Shown here: positions 48,051 through 56,810 of the stretch, in pieces
How positions within the stretch are numbered: the stretch's first letter is position 1
Layout of the letters: each line of letters opens with the position of its first letter
NCBI RefSeq assembly: GCF_000512735.1
Contig: NZ_CP007028.1
Location: 186,001-250,000 of the forward strand
DNA: 64,000 nt
Origin: Thermocrinis ruber
GTDB lineage: Bacteria; Aquificota; Aquificia; Aquificales; Aquificaceae
Direction of reading: 5' to 3'
Position numbers and translations under genes: made by a program
The notes under the pieces: model-generated
The model's input: only the letters and a program-made list of their open reading frames with translations
The model's database searches: none
What the model was told of the DNA's origin: nothing

Positions 48051-49544
48051 ATGAGAAAAGTTTTCATTCTTGCCTTGCTGATGCTGACCCTAAGTGCTTT
48101 CCTAACCGCATGCGGCGGCGGAGGAACTGCTTCCAGCTTGTCGGGTGGTGGAAGTGGCGGCGGGGGAGGTGGTGGCGCGGGCCAAGGAGAGGCTTTCGCC
48201 CTTCTCTACGAGGGCAATGGAACCAAGGCCCTGGCAGTGGTGAGCGATGGCACGAGCCTCTACGTGGCCGGTTTTCGTCAGGGCACCTACGATGATGGCC
48301 TACAAGATGCCATGGTTTGGAAGCTGGACGACCAGGGGGGGGTGGTGGCCCAAAGGCGTATCGGCTCTGAGCTTATGCCGGACTACGGGGGTGTGCGCGT
48401 CAACGACCGGGCCTACGCCTTGGCCCTGCACGGGGGCTACCTCTACGTGGCCGGGTACCTCGCGGGGTGCGATGACACCAACCAGGATACCTGCGGAGGC
48501 TACCCCTTCGTAGCCAAGCTGAACCCCAGCGACCTCAGCTACGTAAATGGCTTCGGCGGCAACAGCTATCCGGGTTTTAGCCAACCAGGGGTGGCGGTTC
48601 TCTACCAGACCTCGCTGTACGAACCAACTTATGCCTACGCCCTCGCCGTAGACGATTCCGGGGTTTACGTGGGCGGGTTTGGGGGGACCAAGGGCTTCGT
48701 GGCCGTTCTAGACCCAAACTACGGACAGGAGCTAAGGCGTCTCGTTTTGGGAAGCAATGACGCCCAGGCCAAAACCCACGTGGAGGCAGTGTTGGTGCGG
48801 GACGGGAGCCTCTATGTGGCGGGTCATACCAATGTGCCCTTTGACTGCCAAGGTACACCCACGGGCTCCGTAGGCCAGCAGACCATGGGTTTCATCATGA
48901 AGCTTTCGACAAGCAACCTGGACTGTGATGAGGGGTTTGGCCAAGGAGGCATTCTTTACATCCAGACCGCCGGGGACACGGAGATTCTCTCCATAGCCCT
49001 GAGTCAAGACGGCACACGTCTTCTGGCTGCGGGGTTTGGCGGGGAAGTGGTCGCTGAGGGGGACGTAAGCCTGGCGGTCATGGGCCTTGCCCGGGCCTGG
49101 GTCCTGGACTCCGCTACTGGGCAGGAGATAGATTCCTTTCCCTCCCTCCCCGATGACTACTTTTACACTCAGGGCGGGAACTGCCAGCTGGTTCATGGGA
49201 ACTTACTCTGCGCCGATAGGGTCCGCGGCCTCCGCCTGGCCTCGGACGGCAACCTCCTCCTCGTAGGGCACGTGAAAGGGCTGGTGCAGGCACAGGACCG
49301 CTTCCCCGGCACCGAGGACGGCCTCACCGGATCCAATCTCTTCTTCGCCCGTTACAGGATGGACGGGACCCGGCTTGCTTACGAGGAGGTGGACTTCGGC
49401 GGGGGAACCGAGCTGGGCTTTGGCGTGGTGCAAGGGCCGGGAGGCTACTACTACGCGGTGGGTTCCACCACGGGCCCCGTGGGAGGTGTCACCAACACGA
49501 ACCCCAAGGCCATCGTACTGCGGTTTGGCCCTACCTCTCACTAA
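48051..49544 (+). CDS. GC-rich beta-propeller-like lipoprotein, probably acquired
   Basis: A 497-residue exported lipoprotein: basic start, hydrophobic core and lipobox LTAC with Cys21, then a Gly/Ser-rich linker up to about residue 46. The rest has at least six repeats of the pattern LYVAGF or VYVGGF, each followed by a loop and FVAKL/MVWKL strand, as in SBBP or delta-60 beta-propellers. GGGAGG precedes the ATG. Sampled coding sequence is about two-thirds GC with GCC/CTG/GTG codons, quite unlike the neighbours near 45%, while the signal peptide codons look local. Transfer from a GC-rich thermophile such as Thermus is plausible. The role is unknown; surface binding or scaffolding is a guess. 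Confidence 0.75.
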   Translation: MRKVFILALLMLTLSAFLTACGGGGTASSLSGGGSGGGGGGGAGQGEAFALLYEGNGTKALAVVSDGTSLYVAGFRQGTYDDGLQDAMVWKLDDQGGVVAQRRIGSELMPDYGGVRVNDRAYALALHGGYLYVAGYLAGCDDTNQDTCGGYPFVAKLNPSDLSYVNGFGGNSYPGFSQPGVAVLYQTSLYEPTYAYALAVDDSGVYVGGFGGTKGFVAVLDPNYGQELRRLVLGSNDAQAKTHVEAVLVRDGSLYVAGHTNVPFDCQGTPTGSVGQQTMGFIMKLSTSNLDCDEGFGQGGILYIQTAGDTEILSIALSQDGTRLLAAGFGGEVVAEGDVSLAVMGLARAWVLDSATGQEIDSFPSLPDDYFYTQGGNCQLVHGNLLCADRVRGLRLASDGNLLLVGHVKGLVQAQDRFPGTEDGLTGSNLFFARYRMDGTRLAYEEVDFGGGTELGFGVVQGPGGYYYAVGSTTGPVGGVTNTNPKAIVLRFGPTSH

Positions 49545-49566
49545 ACCAGAGACACCCATATTCCTA

Positions 49567-49590
49567 CCCGCCCCCCAGCTATGGGGCGGG
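49567..49590 (+). terminator. Strong intrinsic terminator after the propeller lipoprotein gene
   Basis: CCCGCCCC, 8-nt loop, GGGGCGGG, with a CTTTTG stretch a few bases after the stem. It is 22 nt downstream of the stop codon and shares the GC-rich character of that gene, so it may have arrived with it. Confidence 0.7.
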
Positions 49591-49790
49591 GGCACTTTTG
49601 CCGAATGCCTGAATTACACTAAAGGAGGCTTACAGTAGATCTGTTCCAATTAAAAGCTCTGTTTAGTATTTCTTCTATCGCCAGTTTAGTCCGTGGATGT
49701 TAAAAGTTGATCTCTTTCAAAGTTTAGCTATGTGCTTGATTTTTCACTCAGCGTATGCGTATGGACATTATAAGGCAGTTTTTGATTAAG

Positions 49791-49796
49791 TATAAT
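49791..49796 (+). promoter_or_regulatory. -10 hexamer for the gsp operon
   Basis: TATAAT 7 nt before the GTG start of gspE. No Shine-Dalgarno site lies between them. The 200 nt between the terminator at 49590 and this site otherwise show no clear element. Confidence 0.5.
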
Positions 49797-49803
49797 TATT
49801 CCC

Positions 49804-51219
49804 GTGAAAGTGAATGTGCTGAAGGACTACAGGGTTATCCCCCTTGAGGAGGATGAAAAAAGGCTAAAGCTCTTGGCTCCTGAGGGATATGACTTTTTTC
49901 TCTTGGAGGAACTTAGGTTTTTGTTGGAAAAAGAAATAGATGTTGTTTTTGTAGATGAAAACACCTTTGCACAGGAGCTCCAAAGGAGGCTCGCCCAAGA
50001 GGAGGTGGTGGTGGAAGGAGAGGAAGGTGAAGAAGAAGCCCTAAAGGACCTCCTGCTTGAGGAAGACAAGAGCCCTGCGGTTAGCTTTGTGAACTCTATG
50101 CTCATAAAGGCAACCACCCTTTCTGCCTCGGACATCCACATAGAGCCTTATCAGGATGCATCCTACGTTAGGTTTCGCCTTGATGGAATTTTGCACGACT
50201 ACATGAGCATACCCCTCTCTTTGCACGAGTCGGTGGTCTCTCGTATAAAAATTCTTGCTAACATGAACGTGGCGGAAAAAAGGGTGCCCCAAGATGGAAA
50301 GATCAGGGTCAAGGTGGGTGGCAGGGAGATGGACATAAGGGTCTCATCGGTGCCCACCGTCTTTGGAGAGAGGGTTGTTCTTAGGCTCTTGGACCGTTCC
50401 AATCAGATGCTAACCTTGGAGGACTTGGGGCTTTCTCCGGAGGACTTGCAAAAGGTCCGAAGGCTCGCCAAAAAACCCTACGGCATAGTTTTGGCTACAG
50501 GTCCCACTGGTTCTGGAAAGAGCACCACCCTTTACGCCATGATCCTGTATATAAAAAGACCAGAGAAAAACATCATCACCATAGAGGACCCGCCCGAGTA
50601 TCAAGTGAAGGGTGTTAGCCAGATTCAGGTTAATCCTAAGGTGGGGCTCACCTTTGCCAGCGGACTCAGGGCTATCCTCAGGCAGGACCCGGATGTGATC
50701 ATGGTGGGCGAGATAAGGGATGCGGAGACTGCTGAAATTGCAGTCCATGCGGCGCTCACTGGACACCTGGTGCTCTCTACCCTTCATACCAACGACGCAG
50801 TCTCTGCGGTGGCAAGGCTTGCAGACCTTGGAATAGAGCCCTTTTTGATCGCTTCCTCCTTGGAGGGGGTCATAGCCCAAAGGCTGGTTAGGAAAATATG
50901 CCACCAGTGTAAGACCGTATACAAGCCATCCAAGGAGGAACTGGAAGAGCTTGGCTTGGAAGGAGATTACATCTTCTACAAGGGCTTGGGATGTGAGCAT
51001 TGCATGGGCACAGGCTACAAAGGAAGGACGGGTATCTTTGAGGTGCTTGAGTTGGACGAAGAGCTGAAGCAGTTTATACTAAAAACCCAAGACGCAACCG
51101 CCATAAAAAGGTTTGCCAAAGAAAAAGGTTTTAAAGACATGCTACAGGACGGTGTGGATAAGGTGCTACAGGGCATAACCACCTCGGAAGAACTAATAAG
51201 GGCTATAAAGGTAGAATGA
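49804..51219 (+). CDS. gspE: Type II secretion ATPase GspE
   Basis: GspE powers assembly of the pseudopilus that pushes folded proteins across the outer membrane. The 471-residue protein has an N-terminal domain (about 1-90), the ASDIHIEPY motif near 113, Walker A GPTGSGKST with Lys239, the Asp box and Walker B in VGEIRDAET, the His box HAALTGHLVLSTLHTND, and the four-Cys zinc site C366, C369, C397, C400 typical of GspE and PilB. The GTG start is 7 nt after a TATAAT. gspL, gspM and gspK follow directly, which favours GspE over PilB. Confidence 0.93.
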   Translation: MKVNVLKDYRVIPLEEDEKRLKLLAPEGYDFFLLEELRFLLEKEIDVVFVDENTFAQELQRRLAQEEVVVEGEEGEEEALKDLLLEEDKSPAVSFVNSMLIKATTLSASDIHIEPYQDASYVRFRLDGILHDYMSIPLSLHESVVSRIKILANMNVAEKRVPQDGKIRVKVGGREMDIRVSSVPTVFGERVVLRLLDRSNQMLTLEDLGLSPEDLQKVRRLAKKPYGIVLATGPTGSGKSTTLYAMILYIKRPEKNIITIEDPPEYQVKGVSQIQVNPKVGLTFASGLRAILRQDPDVIMVGEIRDAETAEIAVHAALTGHLVLSTLHTNDAVSAVARLADLGIEPFLIASSLEGVIAQRLVRKICHQCKTVYKPSKEELEELGLEGDYIFYKGLGCEHCMGTGYKGRTGIFEVLELDEELKQFILKTQDATAIKRFAKEKGFKDMLQDGVDKVLQGITTSEELIRAIKVE

Positions 51220-52355
51220 TATACACGGGAGTGGACGGTAAAAAATACTTTAGCGTGAATAAGTCCCTGCTGGGTAGGGGCTGGTCTCCCACTCAAAAGC
51301 TTGGCAAAAAAATATGTGTAGTACCATCAGACCGTTGCTTTGTAAAGGTTGAAAAAGCTTTATCCCAAAAGTTCTCGGACCTAAGGGATTATTACCAGTT
51401 GGAGGTTTCCGAAAAGTTTGGGCAGGTGGAGTGGGATGTTTCTTTGCATGGAGACCTTGCCATCTTGGGCGTTTATAAGAACTTTGAGGAGGAAGATTGT
51501 TGGGACATAGACCTTGAGATATTCTCCTTGGCGAGGGTTTTGCACCTGCTTGGGGTGGATGGATGCGTGCTGGACCTTGGCAGAAGAAAGAGCACACTGG
51601 TATGCGTAGAGGGTGGTATTCTCTCCCGCTACAGGGTGCTACTCAGGGGTGGAGATTATTTAAACTCTCTGATAGACCCGGAGGAACCACAGAGGGCAGA
51701 GAAGTTGAAGATAGAAAAGGGCTTGGAGTTAAAGGAGGTGGAGGATGGGCTCCGGGGCATTCTGTCTAACCTGAGGGTGGATGCTAACACTCCCATCCTT
51801 CTTAGCGGTGGTGGTGCCAAGCTGAAAGGGTTAAGAAGACTCTTTAGCAGGCTTATAGAAAATCCATACTGCCAGCCTGAATACACGAGCGCCTTTGGTG
51901 CCAGCTTAAAGTATGTGGTGAAAACTCCCTACCCAGACTTTGTGAAGAGGGAGCTTTCTCCTCAGGAGCTTAGGTGGGCGGGCTTTTCTTTGGTGGGTGG
52001 GTTGTTGCTCTTTGGCTTGGCATACTTTGGCACAGAAAGGCTCTGGTCGGTGGAGCCTTTGAGGGAAAAAGAAAAAACTGAGTTTAAAAAACTCTTTCCT
52101 AACGCACCACTGGTTGGTGTAAGGGAACAAGTCCTTTCTAAGGCAAGCAAGGAGGAGTCCTTCCAGCTTACCCAAAAGCTCTATGAACTATCTACCAAGC
52201 TTTCCCCGGACCTAAAGCTATACTCCTTAGAATTTTCAAAGGACAGTCTTTTGGTCAAGGGCGAAGGAAAAGAGGAGGTGGTCAGAGGGCTTTCGCCCAA
52301 GTCTGTTAAAAAAACACCCTCGGGCACTTTGGAGTTTGAGTTGGAACTGCGATGA
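51216..52355 (+). CDS. gspL: Type II secretion inner-membrane protein GspL-like
   Basis: GspL ties GspE to the inner-membrane platform. The first 230 or so residues look like an actin-type cytoplasmic domain, as in GspL/PilM (VLDLGRRKSTLVCVEGG near 110-125, LSGGGAKLKGLRRLF near 190), followed by one membrane helix (about 250-268) and a periplasmic domain that ends in a ferredoxin-like fold. It overlaps gspE by 4 nt and gspM by 4 nt. The sequence is divergent, so the assignment rests on layout, domain order and position. Confidence 0.75.
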   Translation: MIYTGVDGKKYFSVNKSLLGRGWSPTQKLGKKICVVPSDRCFVKVEKALSQKFSDLRDYYQLEVSEKFGQVEWDVSLHGDLAILGVYKNFEEEDCWDIDLEIFSLARVLHLLGVDGCVLDLGRRKSTLVCVEGGILSRYRVLLRGGDYLNSLIDPEEPQRAEKLKIEKGLELKEVEDGLRGILSNLRVDANTPILLSGGGAKLKGLRRLFSRLIENPYCQPEYTSAFGASLKYVVKTPYPDFVKRELSPQELRWAGFSLVGGLLLFGLAYFGTERLWSVEPLREKEKTEFKKLFPNAPLVGVREQVLSKASKEESFQLTQKLYELSTKLSPDLKLYSLEFSKDSLLVKGEGKEEVVRGLSPKSVKKTPSGTLEFELELR

Positions 52356-52750
52356 GGCTGAAAAGAAGGGATGCGATCATCTTCTTTGTTTTACTTTCTG
52401 CATTGCTTGGTTTTCTACTCTTAGACCGATATTACAAACTAAGGGATAGCTACTACAGAGATTACCTAAAGCACAAAGAGATTATGTTTTTGCTGGCAAA
52501 CTACCAAGGGAAGAAAAGGGAAGCACCCACTGAGCAGTTGATAAGAATGCTCTTTTCTCAGTATCAGGGAGAGTTCAAATCCTTTAGGCAAACGGATGCG
52601 GGCTACGAGGTGCAGGGTACAAACCTGCCCGGAGAAAAGCTTCCCTACCTGATCTATGCCTTGGAGGAGAGGGGTATAAGCGTGCAAAAGCTAAGGGCGG
52701 TGGATAACACCGGACAGGGGCTATTTGAAATATACTTGCTTTTGAAATGA
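52352..52750 (+). CDS. gspM: Type II secretion protein GspM-like
   Basis: A 132-residue protein with a short cytoplasmic start (MRLKRRDA), one membrane helix (about 9-24), a periplasmic coiled part and a small ferredoxin-like C-terminal domain (about 75-132). This is the GspM layout. GspM binds GspL and together they hold the ATPase. There is little conserved sequence; position between gspL and gspK, with 4-nt overlaps on both sides, makes the call. Confidence 0.7.
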   Translation: MRLKRRDAIIFFVLLSALLGFLLLDRYYKLRDSYYRDYLKHKEIMFLLANYQGKKREAPTEQLIRMLFSQYQGEFKSFRQTDAGYEVQGTNLPGEKLPYLIYALEERGISVQKLRAVDNTGQGLFEIYLLLK

Positions 52751-53601
52751 TCCCACTGCTTGCCCTGATGCTGTTTTTGATGTCCGCTTACTATGTGCTG
52801 GATGCATACTCTGCCACCAAGTCTGCCCAAAAGGTGGTGGAGGAGGTATCCTTTAAGGTGCAGGCAAGCTATGTCTTTTCTTACGCCCTGCCTTTAGTCC
52901 TTGACCTTTTAAAAAGGGATGACCCTTCCGTGGATAGCCTTCAAGATAGCTGGGCACGGGAGCTGACCTTTAGAACAGATAGGGGCGAGCTGAGGATTAC
53001 CATATACGACGAAGATAGGTTCTTAAACCTAAACTCAGTGGATGAGGGTCCATACGGGAAGTTCTTTGAAAGGCTTTTAAGGCTCCTTGCCATTGACCCT
53101 TCCTATAAAGAAAACCTTTTGGTTTGGACTGGCAAATCAAAGGGCACTATAAACACCGACTATCCCATCAAGAGGGCACCCTTGGATGCAAAGGAGGAGC
53201 TCTATTACATGGGCTTTGATAGACAAGACCTACTGGGAAAGGAGCTGGGCGGAAAGTTTTACCCGGGGCTTTTAGAGCTTACCACAGTGGATTCCAAAGG
53301 AAAGGTCAACATAAACACCGCAAGCCTTTATGTGCTGATGGCCCTTGACCAGAGAATAGACGAAACCTTGGCGAGCAAGATAATAGAAAGAAGAAACAGA
53401 GAACCCTTCAAAAAGCCCGAAGATTTGCTGATGGTGGATGGCATGACCCTTGATATCCTTTACAATATCAGGGATTTAATAGACGTGAAAAGTTCCACCT
53501 TTCACATAAAGATGGAGCTAAGGAGCGGAGAAAGGTCGGCAGTCTTTGAGGTGGTTTATGACAGGCAAGCGGATAAAATCCTTTATAAAAAGCTACTATG
53601 A
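52747..53601 (+). CDS. gspK: Type II secretion minor pseudopilin GspK-like
   Basis: GspK caps the pseudopilus tip with GspI and GspJ. The 284-residue protein starts with a pilin-like hydrophobic N-terminal helix and a glycine-less short leader (MIPLLALMLFLMSAYYVLDAYS), then an alpha/beta pilin part and the all-helical insert typical of GspK, with LNLNSVDEGP near 100 and the VNINTASLYVLMAL helix-hairpin-helix-like block near 195 (the family's NVNTAP motif). It overlaps gspM by 4 nt, and its end overlaps the CPBP protease gene by 56 nt. Confidence 0.82.
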   Translation: MIPLLALMLFLMSAYYVLDAYSATKSAQKVVEEVSFKVQASYVFSYALPLVLDLLKRDDPSVDSLQDSWARELTFRTDRGELRITIYDEDRFLNLNSVDEGPYGKFFERLLRLLAIDPSYKENLLVWTGKSKGTINTDYPIKRAPLDAKEELYYMGFDRQDLLGKELGGKFYPGLLELTTVDSKGKVNINTASLYVLMALDQRIDETLASKIIERRNREPFKKPEDLLMVDGMTLDILYNIRDLIDVKSSTFHIKMELRSGERSAVFEVVYDRQADKILYKKLL

Positions 53602-54055
53602 GCTCATCCTTTACCTGTTTGTGCTACTCTCCGTATTTTTGCATAAGTTTTTTGGCATTCCAAACCTTTCCATTTTCTTTTTGCTTTTTCCCCTTGTCTT
53701 TCTTGAGATAAGACTTTTGGACCGGTGGGTTCTTCTTTGGCTCCTTTATCCCACAACCTTTTTGTTTTTTGATGCCCTTTGGCTTTTGGGCATGACCATC
53801 TCTGCCTTTGCGGAGGAGCTCTTCTTTAGGGTATACCTTATGAAAAGGTTCAGCAACCTGAGTGTTTCTCTTATGTTTGTGATCCCTCACTTTATCTTAT
53901 ACCCCGGTATTCTTTCCCTGCTCACCTTTTTTCCTTCCCTCTTCTTTGGCTTTGCCTATCAAAAAACAAGGTCCTTAGCTTTTGTTAGTCTTTTACACCT
54001 TGTTTCCAATCTGGTTTATTTCAAGAGCATTTCAAATTGGTCTTTGTTTAACTGA
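53546..54055 (+). CDS. CPBP-family intramembrane protease, myxosortase-like candidate
   Basis: A 169-residue membrane protein with about five or six helices. All three CPBP (CAAX protease and bacteriocin-processing) motifs are intact: EE-x3-R at Glu90, Glu91, Arg95; F-x3-H at Phe111, His115; and H-x3-N at His151, Asn155. These make up the glutamic intramembrane protease site. It overlaps gspK by 56 nt (44 if the second ATG at 53558 is used), so it is tied to the secretion operon. Small CPBP enzymes of this kind include myxosortase and relatives that process C-terminal sorting signals. The subtilisin at 54888-56810 carries such a tail. The function is inferred from context. Confidence 0.72.
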   Translation: MRWFMTGKRIKSFIKSYYELILYLFVLLSVFLHKFFGIPNLSIFFLLFPLVFLEIRLLDRWVLLWLLYPTTFLFFDALWLLGMTISAFAEELFFRVYLMKRFSNLSVSLMFVIPHFILYPGILSLLTFFPSLFFGFAYQKTRSLAFVSLLHLVSNLVYFKSISNWSLFN

Positions 54056-54064
54056 ATGCCTATA

Positions 54065-54865
54065 TTAAGGCACGCAGGTGCCACTGAGAGGCACGATCTG
54101 AAAGCTCACGGGTACAGATACTGTTTTCACCTTTCCACTGTATTGCTCCATTACAGTCCAGTTATACACTGCGTTTACATTGCAAACACCAGAAAAACCA
54201 GGTGGTGGTATGAAGCTCGTCGTTGTGGTGGTTATACACACATTGGATATACCAATAGCTAATGCAAAGGGTCGGGTGTTGTACGTGAGGGAAACAGATG
54301 CTGTGCTCTCTCCATCGGATGGTGCTGGGACAACGGTGTAAACGGTTTTTGCATCTGATGTAGGAAGAAAAGGCGGACAACCGAAAGAATAGCTAAAAAT
54401 AGCGGTGTAGCCTTGGATTATGACTGGAGATGTCGGTCTTGGTAGAGGTTTCCCGCTGGCGTCAAAGAGTGGTATTGATCTAAAGTTGAAGGTTATAGTC
54501 CATTCCGTGGGTGTTCCAATGCAGGTATTTACTTGTGCACAGCAAACATCTCTAAAATTCCCACCGTCGCAAGGTGTTCCCGCGGGCACATCCGCACAAG
54601 TTTGGCAACCGGGTTCATCACACCTTCCGTTGTTGTTTGTATCTCCAACACAGGCTTTTAATGGATTGAAATCGTAAATCTGCTGTGTCTGTGCATTCAC
54701 GATCGGAACTATGCCCGGGCTAACATCTACACCAGCGGAAGAAAATACAACCGTGCTAAACTCTGCCAGGCTACCTCCCGCATCCGAAAGACCACTGCCT
54801 CCGCACCCAAAAAGCCCAAAGCCTGCCATTCCAAAAAGACTTGAATAGATAACCCATTTTTTCAT
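54065..54865 (-). CDS. Cys-rich lipoprotein with calcium-loop-like segment
   Basis: A 266-residue exported lipoprotein with lipobox LFGC (Cys21), then a Gly/Ser-rich linker. The mature part has at least twelve cysteines, for instance GRCDEPGCQTCADVP and FRDVCCAQVNTC, so several disulfides are likely, and GDTNNNGRCD resembles a dockerin or thrombospondin calcium loop. The second half is beta-strand-rich and reads like an Ig-fold. I recognise no family. It converges on the CPBP protease gene with a 9-nt gap and lies just downstream of the subtilisin gene on the same strand (22 nt), so the two minus-strand genes are probably co-transcribed. Confidence 0.7.
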   Translation of the reverse strand: MKKWVIYSSLFGMAGFGLFGCGGSGLSDAGGSLAEFSTVVFSSAGVDVSPGIVPIVNAQTQQIYDFNPLKACVGDTNNNGRCDEPGCQTCADVPAGTPCDGGNFRDVCCAQVNTCIGTPTEWTITFNFRSIPLFDASGKPLPRPTSPVIIQGYTAIFSYSFGCPPFLPTSDAKTVYTVVPAPSDGESTASVSLTYNTRPFALAIGISNVCITTTTTSFIPPPGFSGVCNVNAVYNWTVMEQYSGKVKTVSVPVSFQIVPLSGTCVP

Positions 54866-54887
54866 CGCCCTTTCCCCCTTTTCTAAA

Positions 54888-56810
54888 TTATAGCACTTTT
54901 CTTATTCTCTTCCTGAGAATTACAGTCAAGACAAGGGCTAACAGGGCAGTGTATAGGTCTGGGCTAGCACTGTTGCATCCACCACCTCCACCGCCTCCGC
55001 CACCACCAACACTCTCTCTCAACCCGCAAGTAAAGTTTTCAAGGGAGCCTACGTAAATACTTCCAACACTACCAACACTGCTAAAAGAACTCAAGAAAGC
55101 CTTTCCATATCCGTATGTGTTGTTGGGCAAGAAGCCCGTAAAACCGTCCGAGAGGGCTTGGGAGATCAAAATGCTTCTAACTCCATTTACATCCAAGTTA
55201 GGGTTTTCTTCCAAAATCAAAGCCACCAAACCAGCTACTACTGGTGAAGCCATGGAAGTCCCGGGCAGTGGTATGTAGCCACTGGTTCCAGCCTCTGGAC
55301 CAAGGACAAAGTATCCGGGTGCCACCACTTCTGGCTTTAGCCTCCCGTCCCTTGTGGGTCCCCGGGAGGAAAAGTAAGCAATTTTACCCAAATCAATAAA
55401 ACTTCTCGGATCGTAAGAGACAAACCTTGAAGTCAAAGCCCCAACCGCTATAACGTAGGGAGATGTTGCGGGCTGCACCACCGTTCCCAAAAAGCCACCA
55501 AACCCGTCATCTAAAAAGCAATCTATAAACTCGCCGTTTTCATTGGCTAAGTATAGGTCTGCGTTGGGTGTTCCACTACGTGGCGTAAGCCTTATGGTAA
55601 AGTTACCACTGCAGTTAAACCCTACCACAAACCTACCGTCTCCGTTCAGTGGGTGGCTTGTTTTTGTGTTGTCAATATTCACACGGCACCCTCCAGAAAG
55701 ATTGCCACTGACAGATGTTCCCGGCTCTGTAGAGAGGCACCTGTTGTAACTGTCGCAAAACTCAACCCTAAGGGTGCCGTTTTTATACCAGCCATCTATG
55801 ACATCACCCTCGGGATAGGGAGAGTTGAGCCTAACGGAGACGGTGGAGCTTATGCCACTTACTTTTGCATAGAGTTTTTTGTGGCCCTCATTGCCCGCCG
55901 ACGCAACAACCACAAAACCGCTTCCCGAAAGGTTGGCTATTGCCCTTTCCAACATGCTTGTTCCATCGTGAGGTCCAAAGTGTCCGCCAAGGGACATATT
56001 CACCACCATAGGTCTGCCAAGGGAGTTTTTCTTGTTCCTCAAATATTGCAAGCCTCGGATTACATCTGTGTCCTCTAGGTTTGTGCGCACCACAATAAGG
56101 TCTGCATCTGGAGCAATATAGCTGGCTATGCCCGCCACATGGGTGCCATGTATATCGTAATCTCCATCGCACCTTCCGTCTCTTATAAACTGTTCTATCT
56201 GTGTTCTTGTATACTCTGTGTTAGTTGCTGGCACATAGTAATAAAGAATCTTGGAAGAGCCATCACGCCTTCTAAAGGCAGGATGGCACCAGTCTATGCC
56301 AGAGTCTATGATTCCTATTATCACATTCCTTCCAGTCTTTCCCGTGTTTGCCGCACCCGTGCCTATGTAGTAGGCGGTGGTAGAAAGGTCCGAAAGCTGA
56401 AGGTTTCTACCAAAAGATTGGACTATAAGTCTCCAATCGGAGGAGGAATAAACGCTAAGGTTTAGGGTCCCACTGTTGCAAATTAGATTATCTATGCTTC
56501 CAGAACAGCTACCGGAGAAGGAAACGGATGCACCACCCGCCAAGATGGATAGCCTCTGCCCACTTTGGGTGTTTATGCTAAAGCTGTAGTTCCCACTGCC
56601 CCTTATGGCTACGGAGGAGGAGTAGGCTATGGTGTCAAGGAGTTTGAGCTTTATGGGTGGCTCCACATATATAACATCCGGACGTGTCCGAAGGACGCTT
56701 AGAGGTGTTTTCCTTGTATCCACCACCTCTACTTTGCCGTTTGAATAAAGCACTTTAACATGCTGGGAAAAGGAGAGGGTAAAAAGCAGTAAAAGGATCA
56801 ACAGTCTCAT
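54888..56810 (-). CDS. Subtilisin-like S8 protease with C-terminal sorting signal
   Basis: A secreted serine protease of 640 residues. A signal peptide (about 1-16) is followed by a propeptide-like and beta-rich region, then the S8 domain with Asp169 (IIDSGID), His221 (HGTHVAG), the oxyanion Asn in ASAGNEG and Ser519 (GTSMASP). A jelly-roll-like insert sits between the Asn and Ser parts. The tail is notable: a Gly run (602-611), Cys612, a hydrophobic helix (about 619-632) and RKRIRK at the end. This matches MYXO-CTERM-type sorting signals, in which a CPBP protease removes the helix and Cys is lipidated. A CPBP gene lies just past its 3' neighbour. Confidence 0.88.
   Translation of the reverse strand: MRLLILLLLFTLSFSQHVKVLYSNGKVEVVDTRKTPLSVLRTRPDVIYVEPPIKLKLLDTIAYSSSVAIRGSGNYSFSINTQSGQRLSILAGGASVSFSGSCSGSIDNLICNSGTLNLSVYSSSDWRLIVQSFGRNLQLSDLSTTAYYIGTGAANTGKTGRNVIIGIIDSGIDWCHPAFRRRDGSSKILYYYVPATNTEYTRTQIEQFIRDGRCDGDYDIHGTHVAGIASYIAPDADLIVVRTNLEDTDVIRGLQYLRNKKNSLGRPMVVNMSLGGHFGPHDGTSMLERAIANLSGSGFVVVASAGNEGHKKLYAKVSGISSTVSVRLNSPYPEGDVIDGWYKNGTLRVEFCDSYNRCLSTEPGTSVSGNLSGGCRVNIDNTKTSHPLNGDGRFVVGFNCSGNFTIRLTPRSGTPNADLYLANENGEFIDCFLDDGFGGFLGTVVQPATSPYVIAVGALTSRFVSYDPRSFIDLGKIAYFSSRGPTRDGRLKPEVVAPGYFVLGPEAGTSGYIPLPGTSMASPVVAGLVALILEENPNLDVNGVRSILISQALSDGFTGFLPNNTYGYGKAFLSSFSSVGSVGSIYVGSLENFTCGLRESVGGGGGGGGGGCNSASPDLYTALLALVLTVILRKRIRKVL

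Noticed and set aside
48094-48175. Simple-sequence repeat for phase variation in the Gly linker of the lipoprotein
   Set aside because: The glycine codons vary (GGC, GGT, GGA, GGG) and no long uniform repeat exists, so slippage is unlikely.
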